Assembly (NCBI GenBank): GCA_037039925.1
Contig: JAXRKP010000012.1
Coordinates: 250,001 to 314,000, forward strand
Direction: 5' to 3'
Source of the DNA: Doris montereyensis
Taxonomy: Eukaryota; Mollusca; Gastropoda; Nudibranchia; Dorididae
Length of the DNA stretch: 64,000 nt
Every line of letters starts with the position of its first letter. The first letter of the stretch is position 1. The translations under genes and the position numbers were made by a program. The notes below the pieces were generated by a model. It saw nothing but the letters and a program-made list of their open reading frames with translations, was not told the DNA's origin and made no database searches. Shown piece after piece: positions 35,021-47,254 of the stretch.

Positions 35021-35205
35021 CAGTCACATCTCGGTTGTCCGGACTTGATAATTCGGGTGTCTCGATAATCCGAACAGATGAGATGGGACGGATTTTTTCT
35101 TCTTTATTTGTACACGATAATCCGGAAATTCGGATTCCGGATCCAAACATATAGAGTTTATGCTTCGATAATCCGAACACTCAGCTGTTCGAGATAGCGT
35201 AGCCA
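35021..35205. mobile_element. pogo/Tigger-like DNA transposon end (fragment)
   Basis: CAGTCACATCTCGGTTGTCC follows a TA, and TCGATAATCCGAACA is present twice (35072 and 35166) with a related ATAATCCGGAAATTCGG between. TA-flanked CAGT ends with repeated TCGATAATCCG motifs are typical of pogo/Tigger elements. No opposite end was found. Confidence 0.5.
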
Positions 35206-35341
35206 ATCCGTTAACAGTCCATCAAAGTCACCCGACGCGACTTTCCTGTCGCCCATTCAGCCATACCATTTAGCAATTTTCTTTGTCTCTGTTCCGTCTC
35301 TGTCTGCCTGCCTCGCCTGTCTTGTCTCGGCTGTCTCTCTC

Positions 35342-35525
<184 letters not shown>

Positions 35526-35877
35526 GGAGAGATAATACACAGATAAACCAGGGAAAAAAAAGGGTGGGGTGGGGGGGGATTTTTAAGTTTCCTCAAGGGT
35601 AATTTTTCTGAATTCGGAGTTTGTTTTGTATTTTTAGAGGGGTTGGTTTAGATTTTTGTTTTCTATTCTGTGTTGTATCTTTATGTGTTTTATGTCTTTT
35701 AATTTTTGTTGTTGAGAAGGCGATTGCCACCAGTTACTGTTATTGTGATGGGTTGAGGATAGCAAAGATAATAAAACGAATTTCAGAAACAATAATTTTA
35801 ACAATCGAATTAAAAAAAAAAATAACTTAAAATTTAAAATATGGTAAACTTTATTGCTCTGATTGATAGAATAGACC
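35526..35877. other. Unannotated spacer
   Basis: T-rich and G-rich; no recognisable gene. Confidence 0.4.
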
Positions 35878-36225
<348 letters not shown>

Positions 36226-36539
36226 GCATATTGATGCGGCGTATGGAACAAAACTGTCGAAGTGTGGACACCATTGCTGTGGCTGTGGCTGTGGCTGTGA
36301 GTGTGACTGTGACACTTGCTGGTTTCACACCTTCAAAGTCAAAGCAGGATGAAGAAAGAAGGGTCGACCACAAAGACTTTCCCAGGTATATAAGAATAAT
36401 AATAACTATAACTGTTGTAGTACATTGTGATGAAGTTGAATAGGCCAATCTGCTGTCATTGTCATCGATAATTCACATCTCTGGGATTGCATTGATGTTT
36501 CAACGCCAGGCTAAAGCAGGAGTTATGAGAAGTAGAAGA
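36226..36539. other. Spacer with short TGTGGC repeat
   Basis: GCTGTGGCTGTGGCTGTG at 36277-36300 is a small tandem repeat; the rest is not recognised. Confidence 0.45.
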
Positions 36540-37400
36540 TGCCAAATTGTGTCTAAGTTCAAACGGTGTCCAAGTTCAAATGGTGTCCAAGTTCAAACGG
36601 TGTCCAAGTTCAAATGGTGTCCAAATTCAAATGGTGTCCAAATTCAAACGGTGTCCAAATTCAAATGGTGTCCAAATTCAAACGGTGTCCAAGTTCAAAC
36701 GGTGTCCAAGTTCAAACGGTGTCCAAATTCAAACGGTGTCCAAGTTCAAATGGTGTCCAAATTCAAATGGTGTCCAAATTCAAACGGTGTCCAAATTCAA
36801 ACGGTGTCCAAATTGAAACGGTGTCCAAACTCAAACGGTGTCCAAGTTCAAATGGTGTCCAAATTCAAACGGTGTCCAAATTCAAATTCAAATGGTGTCC
36901 AAATTCAAACGGTGTCCAAGTTCAAGTTGTGTCCAAATTCAAATGGTGTCCAAATTCAAACGGTGTCCAAGTCAAATTGTGTCCAAGTCCAAGTTCAAAC
37001 GGTGTCCAAGTTCAAATGGTGTCCAAGTCCAAGTTCAAATTGTGTCCAAGTCCAAGTTCAAATGGTGTCCAAGTCCAAGTTCAAATTGTGTCCAAGTCCA
37101 AGTTCAAATTGTGTCCAAGTCCAAGTTCAAATGGTGTCCAAGTTCAAATGGTGTCCAAGTTCAAATGGTGTCCAAGTCCAAGTTCAAATTGTGTCCAAGT
37201 CCAAGTTCAAATTGTGTCCAAGTCCAAGTTCAAATTGTGTCCAAGTCCTAGTTCAAATTGTGTCCAAGTCCAAGTTCAAAATGGTGTCCAAGTCCAAGTT
37301 CAAATTGTGTCCAAGTCCAAGTTCAAATTGTGTCCAAGTCCAAGTTCAAATTATGTCCAAGTCCAAGTTCAAATGGTGTCCAAGTTCAAATTGTGCTCCT
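36540..37400. repeat. Minisatellite MS-11 (17 bp and 23 bp units)
   Basis: The left half repeats AAGTTCAAATGGTGTCC (17 bp; AAATTCAAACGGTGTCC variants). From about 36980 a 23-bp unit, AAGTCCAAGTTCAAATTGTG plus TCC, takes over and is mixed with the 17-bp one. The extra AAGTCC in the 23-bp unit is a duplication of the first six bases with one change. Neither length is a multiple of three, so the 318-codon frame is spurious. Confidence 0.95.
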
Positions 37401-38244
37401 CGTCATCAGAATTGACTCAGCTGGAAATCAATGATCTGTCGTGATGTGTAATGTGCATGTGGCACAGAAGTTTGCTTTGCATGCTTTGTTCGGCGCATTG
37501 CCGCCAGCCAAATGTGATCAAGCAGTGGAGTACTTAGAAAGGTCACAACATTGAAACCAGCAAAAGAAAATGTAGAGGAAGGACACATGAAAATCAAATC
37601 CATTTCAGTTAAAAATCGAAAGATAAAACGCAAAATGTTTTTGAAGTTGTAGTTGTAGTTGTAGGCAGAATTTGTCCGTAATGTTTGCGTTTCATCAATA
37701 AAAAATGTGATGTAATCAAATAGTATGTAAATGTAGCTATCAATTTTTCGGAGCTGCATGAGACCATTTAATTGCTTTAATGATTGTAAAATGAATAAGC
37801 AGTTTGTGTGAGCACACACGCATTACGGATTCACCAGTCAACACACAAATAGCAATTAGCATGTCATAGGCAAACTGACACTGAAAGATAGTCGAGTCGA
37901 AAGACTGGCTGCGCTTTACAAACCTGCTTTTCGGCAAAAGCTTGAAGTTAGAGCTAAACCACCTATCGTATCACTATCGTCCACAAATCTTTGGTCAGAA
38001 AGGTCATGTTGGCAGCGTGGAAAGATTTACAGATCAAAAAGGAGGTGAGTTAATTCAGTTAAAAAGATAGTGCACACTTAATGTTAATTATAATATTTAT
38101 CCATTAGATATTGATCTAAAAACTTTTATTTATTCTATTTGGTCTTTAATTAGTTTAATCACTCATGTCATTCCGTTTTACCTGCAAACCAGTTTAGAAG
38201 AAAAATGCAATATTCTTCACTTTTCTTGTTCAGGTTGAACAAAC
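37401..38244. other. Unannotated spacer
   Basis: No recognised gene. A short GTTGTAGTTGTAGTTGTAG repeat lies at 37645. Confidence 0.45.
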
Positions 38245-40895
38245 GCTTCTAACAACACAACCCATTTATAGGCTGTACCTGTCAAAACTCAGAATTGTCT
38301 TTAGTTCAACCATGGTCTAGGCCGTATCTGTCAAAACTCAGAATTGTCTTTAGTTCAACCATGGTCTAGACCGTACTTGCAAAACTCAGAATTGTTTTTA
38401 GTTCAACCATGGTCTAGGGCCAAAACGGTCAAAACTCAGAATTGTCTTTAGTTCAGCAATGGTCTAGACCGTACCTGTCAAAACTCAGAATTGTCTTTAG
38501 TTCAACCATGGTCTAGGCTGTACCTGTCAAAACTCAGAATTGTCTTTAGTTCAGCCATGGTCTAGGCCGTACCTGTCAAAACTCAGAATTGTCTTTAGTT
38601 CAACCATGGTCTAGACCGTACCTGTCCAAACTCAGAATTGTCTTCAACAATGGTCTAGTTCAAAACTCCATGGTCTTTAGTTCAACAATGGTCCAGACCA
38701 TACCTGTCAAAACTCAGAATTGTCTTTAGTTCAACAATGGTCTAGACCAGGTACCTGGTCAACCAAACTCAGAATTGTCTTTAGTTCAACCATGGTTAGA
38801 CCGTACCTGTCCAAACTCAGAATTGTCTTTAGTTCAACCATGGTCTAGCCTACACTGTCAAAACTCAGAATTGTCTTTAGTTCAACCATGGTCTAGACCG
38901 ACTGTCAAAACTCAGAATTGTCTTTAGTTCAACCATGGTCTAGACCGCACCTGTCCAAACTCAGAATTGTCTTTAGTTCAACCATGGTGTCTCAGAATTG
39001 TCCAACAATGGTCTAGACCGCATCTAAGTCAAAACTCAGAATTGTCTTTAGTTCAACCATGGTCTAGACCGTACCTGTCAAAACTCAGAATTGTCTTTAG
39101 TTCAACCATGGTCTAGACCGTTCAATTGTCAAAACTCAGAATTGTCTTTAGTTCAAACCATGGTCTAGACCGTACCTGTCAAAACTCAGAATTGTCTTTA
39201 GTTCAACCATGGTCTAGGACCTGTCCAAACTCAGAATTGTCTTTAGTTCAACAATGGTCTAGGCCGTACCTGAAACTCAGAATTGTCTTTAGTTCAACAA
39301 TGGTCTAGACCGTACCTGTCCAAACTCAGAATTGTCTTTAGTTCAACAATGGTCTAGGCTGTACCTGTCCAAACTCAGAATTGTCTTTAGTTCAACAATG
39401 GTCTAGGCCGTATCTGTCAAACTCAGAATTGTCTTTAGTTCAACAATGGTCTAGACCATACCTGTCCAAACTCAGAATTGTCTTTAGTTCAACCATGGTC
39501 TAGACCGTACCTGTCAAAACTCAGAATTGTCTTTAGTTCAACCATGGTCTAGGCTGTACCTGTCAAAACTCAGAATTGTCTTTAGTTCAACCATGGTCTA
39601 GACCGTACCTGTCCAAACTCAGAATTGTCTTTAGTTCAACAATGGTCTAGACCGCACCGGGTCAAAACTCAGAATTGTCTTTAGTTCAACCATGGTTCAT
39701 GGTCCAAACTCAGAATTGTCTTTAGTTCAACCATGGCCTAGACCGCACCTGTCAAAACTCAGAATTGTCTTTAGTTCAACAATGGTCTAGACCGTACCTG
39801 TCAAAACTCAGAATTGTCTTTAGTTCAACCATGGTCTAGGCTGTACCTGTCCAAACTCAGAATTGTCTTTAGTTCAACAATGGTCTAGGCTGTATTGTCA
39901 AAACTCAGAATTGTCTTTAGTTCAACAATGGTCTAGACCGCACCTGTCCAAACTCAGAATTGTCTTTAGTTCAACAATGGTCTAGGCCGCACCTGTCAAA
40001 ACTCAGAATTGTCTTTAGTTCAACAATGGTCTAGACCGTACCTGTCAAAACTCAGAATTGTCTTTAGTTCAACCATGGTCTAGACCATACCTGTCCAAAC
40101 TCAGAATTGTTTTTAGTTCAACAATGGTCTAGACCGACTCTAATCAAAACTCAGAATTGTCTTTAGTTCAACCATGGTCTAGGTCAAAACCTCAGAATTG
40201 TTCTTTAGTTCAACCATGGTCTAGGCAAAACTCAGAATTGTCTTTAGTTCAACAATGGTCTAGACCACCTGTCCAAACTCAGAATTGTCTTTAGTTCAAC
40301 CATGGTCTAGACCATACTGTCCAAACTCAGAATTGTTCAACCATGGTCTAGACCGTACCTGTCCAAACTCAGAATTGTCAATGGTCTAGACAATGGTCTA
40401 GACCGTCTGTCCAAACTCAGAATTGTCTTTAGTTCAACCATGGTCTAGACCGCACCTGTCCAAACTCAGAATTGTCTTTAGTTCAACAATGGTCTAGACC
40501 GTACCTGTCCAAACTCAGAATTGTCTTTAGTTCAACAATGGTCTAGACCGTTCAACAATGGCTGTCCAAACTCAGAATTGTCTTTAGTTCAACCATGGTC
40601 TAGGACCGTACCTGTCAAAACTCAGAATTGTCTTTAGTTCAACCATGGTCTAGACCGCATCTGTCCAAACTCAGAATTGTCTTTAGTTCAACAATGGTCT
40701 AGACCGTACCTGTCAAAACTCAGAATTGTCTTTAGTTCAACCATGGTCTAGCTGTACCTGTCCAAACTCAGAATTGTCTTTAGTTCAACCATGGTCTAGG
40801 CCGTACCTGTCCAAACTCAGAATTGTCTTTAGTTCAACAATGGTCTAGACCGTACCTGTCAAAACTCAGAATTGTCTTTAGTTTTAATCATGGTC
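38245..40895. repeat. Minisatellite MS-12 (49 bp unit, about 54 copies)
   Basis: The unit is GTCAAAACTCAGAATTGTCT, TTAGTTCAACCATGGTCTAG and ACCGTACCT. It contains the palindromes CCATGG (in part of the units) and GGTCTAGACC. Two alternating states per site (CAACC/CAACA, GTCAAA/GTCCAA, TAGACC/TAGGCC) reassort among units. The CTCAGAATTGTCTTTAGTTC core is almost invariant, whereas the other half varies in length. A stray CAAACTCAGAATTGTCTTAT lies at 41101. Confidence 0.96.
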
Positions 40896-41295
40896 TCCAG
40901 GAGTAGATCTATACTTTCATGAAAAGCATGGTTATGTGCATTTATATTATATTATAATGTGTATATTAATAAATGTGTTGTCAGTGTCAGTACACTATCC
41001 AGTGTTATGTTTATGTATACACATGTGTAGGAATAGGAATGTGAGCATTAGACTATGATGACATGAATACTCAAATGACAGAGCTTGTTGCTCCAGACTC
41101 CAAACTCAGAATTGTCTTATTGGTCTAAAAAGAAGCAAAATCAATTTGTTTTACCTAATATAGTATATAGATTAGATACATGAAAAGCTCCATGGATAAT
41201 TACAAATATAATAAGAGTAAAGTATTTAGTATTTTTCTCTGTTCTCATTCATCGTGAATACAAAAAGGCTTTTTTGTTTGTTTGTACATGTATCC

Positions 41296-41341
<46 letters not shown>

Positions 41342-41599
41342 CTATATATATAAAAGTATAATATTAATTATTATAAAAAGTATAATATTAGTATTTTCTA
41401 ATATTATGTAAATACAAAAACTGATTTATTTCATTTTTGTATGTTTTGATAAGAAACCAACTATAATCAAGTTATATATATGTATAGTACCGTATGTTAT
41501 ATTCTGATGCATTCTACAACTACAACAATATATTCCTATTATTACTTTTATTCAACTCTTTATTTCTTTTTCTTCTTCCGTCCGTCTCTCTCTCACTCA
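40896..41599. other. AT-rich spacer with (TA)n
   Basis: About 20 TA units at 41299-41338. Otherwise nothing recognised. Confidence 0.5.
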
Positions 41600-42700
41600 C
41601 ATCTTTGTGTCTGTCAGTCTCTTATGTGACTCCATGAGTCTGAGTCTTGTCAACTGTCAATCTATCTTAACTTTTATTCCGTGTCAGTCTCTGATCTACA
41701 GAGTGAGTCTGTCAATCTATCTTAACTCTTTGTGTCCGTGTCATCTCTAGTTCTATGAGTGACTCCATGAGTGAGTCTTTCTGTCCGTCAACTGTGACTC
41801 TAATCTATCTTAACTCTTTGTGTCCGTGTCAGTCTCTATGTGACTCTATGAGTGAGTCTGTCAATCTATCTTAACTCTTTCTGTCTGTGTCATTCTATGT
41901 GACTCTATGAGTGAGTCTGTCAATCTATCTTAACTCTTTCTGTCCGTGTCATTCTCTATGTGACTCTATGAGTGAGTCTGTCAATCTATCTTAACTCTTT
42001 CTGTCCTGTCATCTATGTGACTCTATGAGTGAGTCTGTCAATCTATCTTAACTCTTTCTTGTGTCATTCTATGTGATCCCTATGAGTGAGTCTGTCAATC
42101 TCTTAATGTGATTCCTGCACCTCATGAGTGAGTCTGTCAATCTATCTTAACTCTTTCTGTCCGTGTCAGTCTCTATGTGACTCCCATGAGTGAGTCTGCC
42201 AATCTATCTTAACTCTTTGTGTCTGTGCCATTCTCTATGGGACTCTATGAGTGAGTCTGTCAATTTATCTTAACTCTTTCTGTCTGTGTCATTCTATGTG
42301 ACTCTATGAGTGAGTCTGTCAATCTATCTTAACTCTTTTGTCCTTGTTGGCCCTATGTGACTCATGAGTGAGTCTGTCAATCTATCTTAGGAGTCCCTAA
42401 GTCTCTATGTGACTCTATGAGTGAGTCTGTCAATCTATCTTAACTCTTTCTGTCCGTGTCATTCTCTATGAACTCTATGAGTGAGTCTGTCAATCTATCT
42501 TAACTCTTTGTGTCTGTGTCATTCTCTATGTGCCTCTATGGAACTCTAGTGAGACTGTCAATCTATCTTAACTCTTTGTTTCCATGACAAATCTCTATGT
42601 GACTCTACGAGTATGAGTGAGTCTGCCAATCTATCTTAACTCTTTGTCCGTGTCGGTCTCTATGTGACTCTATTAGTGAGTCTGTCAATCTATCTTTCAA
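41600..42700. repeat. Minisatellite MS-13 (about 60 bp unit)
   Basis: About 18 copies of GTGACTCTATGAGTGAGTCT, GTCAATCTATCTTAACTCTT and TCTGTCCGTGTCATTCTCTA. Units vary by loss of CT or TCT steps and by short rearrangements near 42060-42120 and 42540. Confidence 0.93.
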
Positions 42701-42872
42701 CCCAACTACATGTATCTATCCGTTGTAAATCTATCTTATATTATGATGATGTCTATCATTTATCACTGTATCTCTATATTTATCATTCAACAAATATGTA
42801 GGCCTATACATATAACTGTTTAGTTTTTTATTCTAAGTGTAACTATGAACTATGAACATGATATGTAGATGT

Positions 42873-43372
42873 ATTACTACAGTGGAGGCCACTTATAACG
42901 AGTCCTGAAATAACGAGAAGTGGTTTGAAACGACACTATTCTAAAATCCCGTTTTTCCCCTTCTTTATCTTTGTAAATAAAATATTGCTATAGCATAATC
43001 AGACAAACATGCGAGTCGGTTATATCGGAATATTGCTTCTGCTGTGCACAGTGCATTAACCAATAAAAACCTCGCCAGTTGAGAAACTTGTTGGTGATCT
43101 AGCGAAACAAAGAATAGGAGAGCCCCTGTGTGCCAACAATGAAGGCCGAAGCAATGAGTGGGAGAGTCATGTTTGATTTGAACAAAATCATCATCAGGGG
43201 AGATAACAAAAAGAAATAATCGGAACACAAAACTCATAGATTAGGGCTACGTGATTATTTCCATTGAATTTATTACTGGATCCCTTATAACGTGAATCCT
43301 GCTTGTGCTGTAACGGATTTTTCAAACTAGTCCCCCCCCCCCCCCCATCCTCGTTCTAATATGATTCCACTG
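42873..43372. mobile_element. pogo/Tigger-like MITE (500 bp, TA target)
   Basis: The element starts CAGTGGAGGCCACTTATAAC and ends with the complement of CAGTGGAATCATATTAGAAC, with TA immediately outside both ends (42871-42872, 43373-43374). Both termini share CAGTGGA and a downstream AACGAG. The interior repeats CTTATAACG (42889 and 43283). TA target, CAGT ends and no ORF point to a non-autonomous pogo/Tigger (Tc1/mariner superfamily) element. Confidence 0.7.
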
Positions 43373-43374
43373 TA

Positions 43375-43816
43375 TTATGTATTTAACCAATGATATTTCT
43401 TATGTTTAAATGTATTTTAATTTAACTTTTAAGCTTGCCAAAAATTCCATCGTTGGTGTGTACACTACAAATCTATAAACTATAATTATTATGAAGCAAG
43501 TTCTCTATGGAAATAGTCAATATTATTTGATTATTTTTGTTGGTTGTAGTTGTATGTATGTATACACATCTGCTGTGAATTTGAATGCACTTGGAAAACC
43601 ATTCCATCTATAACTATGACTAAAGTAGAAGCAGAAATAGAAGCAATCCTGGGATCTTCACTGTGCTGTACGTGTACACACAACTCTCTCTTTTCATCCA
43701 TCATCCTTTGGTACCATCAAGCTTTAGATCTAATGCATACAGTGATAATTGATATTGATATGTAATGTAATGATGTATAATAATGCTTGCATTGCTGGGA
43801 TTCAAACTGAACTGTG
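43375..43816. other. Unannotated AT-rich spacer
   Basis: A 71-codon frame at 43550-43765 is not recognised. This sequence is the left flank of the hAT element. Confidence 0.4.
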
Positions 43817-43824
43817 GTTTCAGT
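43817..43824. repeat. 8-bp target-site duplication, left
   Basis: GTTTCAGT immediately before the left terminus; identical to 47210-47217. Confidence 0.9.
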
Positions 43825-43884
43825 TAGTGCCGAGCAAGAACCGGTTCTCCGATTCTTGGTTTGAGATCTAAGAACCGATTCCAA

Positions 43885-43975
43885 TTAGGAGAACCGCTGG
43901 CGGTTTGGTGGTTCTAGGACCGCTGACGGTCCTCAGAACCGCTGGCGGTTCTCAGGAACCGCTGACTGTCCTCGG
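43885..43975. promoter_or_regulatory. hAT subterminal palindrome cluster
   Basis: GAACCGCTGGCGGTTT, GGACCGCTGACGGTCCTC, GAACCGCTGGCGGTTCTC and GGAACCGCTGACTGTCCTC lie within 90 bp. hAT transposases commonly bind short subterminal repeats, so these are candidate binding sites; this is an inference from position. Confidence 0.55.
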
Positions 43976-44532
43976 TTCTCAGTTTCAATTTACCTTCCAG
44001 CGGTTCCTAATTTCTTTTCGCTTACTCCCACCCACCCCGTTATTACACACGCATTTTTACTTCACCCACCCTCTTGTTCTAACGTTACGCCACGCACGAC
44101 AATCGCTCTCCCCTCATCACTGCTGCCCTGTCATAATATTATTATGCGGGATGGGGAGGAGGATCGCGTGTCATTCATCAACGCCTTGGACGATTCCATT
44201 ATCTCCATTAAGTGGGGTAAATTTCTTAAATTTATACTAAATATCGCTAAAGCAAGTACGATGAAAGCAAATAAAGAGGACATCACCCCCTACTCTAATT
44301 GGTTACAATCTGAAGTGGATGTGACCGCTGCATGCGTGACTTGTAACTCCCATCCTTCCTTGTACTTGTCTGTCTGCGTCTTTTGATTTCTTTAACTTTC
44401 TACCTTTTGATTGTCACCACGTTATTACTATTACTATCGCATTGTCCGAATTTTCTCAGAAGTCAATTTTATAAATTATTTGTATTTCAATTGTTAACTG
44501 TTTCATTTATTTACAATTTCAACTGGAACTAT

Positions 44533-46449
44533 GTCATCAAGAAAAGTCAGTTGGGTTTGGGACCATTTTGAAAAGGATGAAGGAAATAAAAAAGCTCTGT
44601 GTTTTTATCTGTAAATCAGTATTCAGCTTTTGTGAGGGACTTCACATAAACACATACGGATTAAACACCCGATGGAATTCCAAACTTCGATGACCACATC
44701 AATATTCCAACCTCCGCCTTTGAATCTTCCGTCGTCATCATCGGCTTTATCTTCAGCAACACCAGCAGCAGCAACAGGAACAACAACTGCACCGTCAGCA
44801 GCATCATCATCTTCATCAACGGCATCTTATGCACCTAAAAGGTGCATCAGCCAACCCTGACGAATTGAAGAAAATCGCACGACGAAGTATCTGATGGATC
44901 GAAAAGGAAAACGGAACTTGACCGAGCACTCATATTATTTATCGTGAAGGACATGCAACCTTTCAGCATTGTTGATGACGATGGCTTCATGAGTATACTC
45001 GGGCTATTGACCCTCGTCATCATCTGCCCAGCAGAAGGACACTCACACATCCTCCTCCCACAGCTATACAAGGCGGAATATGTCAAGCTCGCAATGGAAC
45101 TGAGTGAGGTGCAGCATGTATCGTCACCACTGACCTGTGGCAATCTAGGATGACAAAGTCTTACATCACCGTCACCGTGCACTTCATCAACGACCACTGG
45201 GAGTTGAAAACTCATATCTTGGACACGCAAAAATGAATAGAGCCCATACTGCTGTCAATATAGCAGAAGAGCTCAAAGATATTTTCCAGCGATGGGGAAT
45301 TCTGGAGAAAGTAGAAAGTCAGGAAGTCGCAGGACCGACAATGGTGCCAACGTGGTTAAAGCTATTCGCCGACATGAATCTGCCACATCTGCCATGTTTT
45401 GCCTGCTCACACTGCACCTGGTAGTGAAGGACTCATTGAGGGACACGCTGGGGATCAGTGACACCATCAACCAAATAAAAGCCATAGTCAGCTACTTCCA
45501 CCATAGTGAAATGGCAACCAGGAAACTGTGAGTTCCAACAATCCCACAACACAGAGGAGAGGAGATTGAAACAAGAGGTTGACACTCGATGGAACTCTTC
45601 ATTCCTCATGGTGGAGAGATTTGTCGAGCACAAGTCAGTCCTTGACCTCACACTTGCCTCATTGGGAAAGGCCCACATGATTGTCTCTCCGGAGAGTACG
45701 AAAGTCGAGAGCTGCTCATAATCTCCTTAAACCCTTTGAACAAGCAACACGGGAGACGAGTAGTGAGAAACTCACACCACTCTCTAAGATCATCCCCATA
45801 CAACGAGGAATCCAGGAGTGCCTTTGCAGCAAACACGCAGCTCCGCTGATTTCTGCTGGCGCAACAGCTACATAAAAATATGAGGACTCGTTTTTCTGTG
45901 TGAGGAACGGACTGTCAACGCAACATGTCTGTTCCTGACCCTAGATTCAAGCTGTGGCTTTCACTGACAGCGTTGGATGCAGAGCGGAGGATGAAGTTGT
46001 GGCTCAGATGCGGAGGATGGAAATGGCAGCACAAACTTCATACACGGACAATCCACCCGTTCGAAGTTGAAGCAGCTCTGGGGCCCGAGACCTCCAGCAG
46101 AAGTGAACAATGGGAAGGAACCGGTGGAATCTGGGCCAATTTTGATGCCAAGGCCCAGCCTCATCTGTCAGGGGTGACCCGGCCAGGGTGCGACCCCAAG
46201 TGGAGCTGCAGCGTTACAAGGAAGAGGCACTCATACCCAGGCACAGTGATCCTTGTCTGTGGTGGAAAGACAACGAGACTCTCTTCCCATTAATGAAAAA
46301 TGTGGCGGCTTATATATTTATGCATACCGGCGACATCAGTTCCATCAGAACGCCTGTTTTCAAAAAGCTGTAGAACTGGTGTCCCATAAAAGAAACGGAC
46401 TGTCCGACAAGAATATTAATATGTCACTGTTTCTAAATAAGAATTTGTA
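44533..46449 (+). pseudogene. hAT transposase, ZBED1-like, frame-broken
   Basis: It starts with ATG at 44533 (MSSRKVSWVWDHFEKDEG). A BED finger follows: ALCFYC, with the second half CEGLHINTYGLNT in the +1 frame after one extra base. A Ser/Thr/Ala-rich linker lies at 44690-44840. KRKTELDRALI, then FIVKDMQPFSIVDDDGF (44935-44990), is the hAT core entry. LPSRRTLTH, SYITVTVHFINDHWELKTHI, NRAHTAVNIAEELKDIFQRW, then TDNGANVVKAIRRHESATSA show the RNase-H-like core. EVDTRWNSSFLMVERF is the conserved TRWNS block. ELQRYKEEALIPRHSDPCLW and KRNGLSDKNINMSLFLNKNL (stop at 46447-46449) are the dimerisation region and C-terminus. At least eight frame changes and several in-frame stops make it non-coding. 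Length is about 640 codons, normal for the family. Confidence 0.9.
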
Positions 46450-46689
46450 AAAATATATTGTTCGTCATTACTGTATTAATGTATTATAATTATTCTTCAG
46501 TTGCTGATGTAACAACAAATCAATGTAAAAAGAATCCCATAATAATTAATATTTCTTTTGTTGTTTCTTGTTTTAACTGATCAAATATGTTTCGCATAAC
46601 TATCTTCATCCAAAAGTAACAGCAATAAGGACCTGTATTTTTAACCCCCAATATAACATTATGTACTGACTATTGATCAAATTTGTGTA

Positions 46690-46970
46690 TTTGAATGTAT
46701 TTGATTCATAAATGTGCTCGAAAGATATTAAAGAGCAAAAAAACAAAACAAAAAAAAACAACAAACAAAAAAACCCCAAAATCCGAAACAAAAACCATCT
46801 CTTCTCAAACTTCATGGTCTTGTCTAACCACAAGCCAGTCCTTTCCTTTCCACCCCCCTCCCCACTCCACCGCCTTCGGAGACAACGGTCCGCTCTGGAC
46901 GCGTACACACACACATACACCCACCCCCACCCGCCAACCCACCCACGCATACAAACAGCCACACACATGA
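46690..46970. other. Low-complexity 3' part of the hAT element
   Basis: A-rich stretch (46735-46785), then C-rich and (CA)n-like sequence. Open frames here have no recognisable content. Confidence 0.5.
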
Positions 46971-47209
46971 CGTGATCAATGCTTGAGTGTAAAACACACG
47001 CACACAAACACTTTCCCCTTCACTCTCTCTCTCTCTGGGACTCTACAGCACAGCATTGACTGTCGGCGTAGGTCCCAGTGGTTCTCACAGTTCGTGGTTC
47101 TCACAGTTTACGGTTCGGAACAGAACCGGAACTGAACCGATTCTTCATTCTCAGTTCCAAAGAAATCAGAGAATGCGGGTCCGAAAAAACCTGGAACCGC
47201 TCGGCACTA

Positions 47210-47217
47210 GTTTCAGT
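47210..47217. repeat. 8-bp target-site duplication, right
   Basis: GTTTCAGT immediately after the right terminus. Confidence 0.9.
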
Positions 47218-47254
47218 ACAAGGAGAGAGAGAATTGCTTTTTTACTGTTAAATT

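Larger units (their letters stand above)
43825..47209 (+). mobile_element. hAT-superfamily DNA transposon (3385 bp, ZBED-type)
   Basis: The termini are perfect 11-bp inverted repeats, TAGTGCCGAGC at the left and GCTCGGCACTA at the right, flanked by identical 8-bp GTTTCAGT. TAGTG fits the YARNG start of hAT ends, and an 8-bp target duplication is diagnostic of hAT. Between them lies a plus-strand transposase remnant with a BED zinc finger and hAT dimerisation end. The left subterminal region (43885-43965) holds at least four ACCGCTG(G/A)CGGT-like palindromes, and the right one has several GGTTCTCACAG motifs, both plausible transposase-binding sites. The intact ends suggest an insertion that is not very old, although the ORF is broken. 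Confidence 0.93.

Noticed and set aside
36459..37444. Three overlapping frames with NGVQVQ/VSKFKWCP repeats that look like a repetitive protein
   Set aside because: 17-bp and 23-bp units are not multiples of three and give the same residues in all frames; no flanking exon features.
44144..44386. 80-codon frame upstream of the BED finger as a separate gene inside the hAT element
   Set aside because: No recognised domain; it lies between the left terminus and the transposase start, where hAT elements have untranslated sequence.
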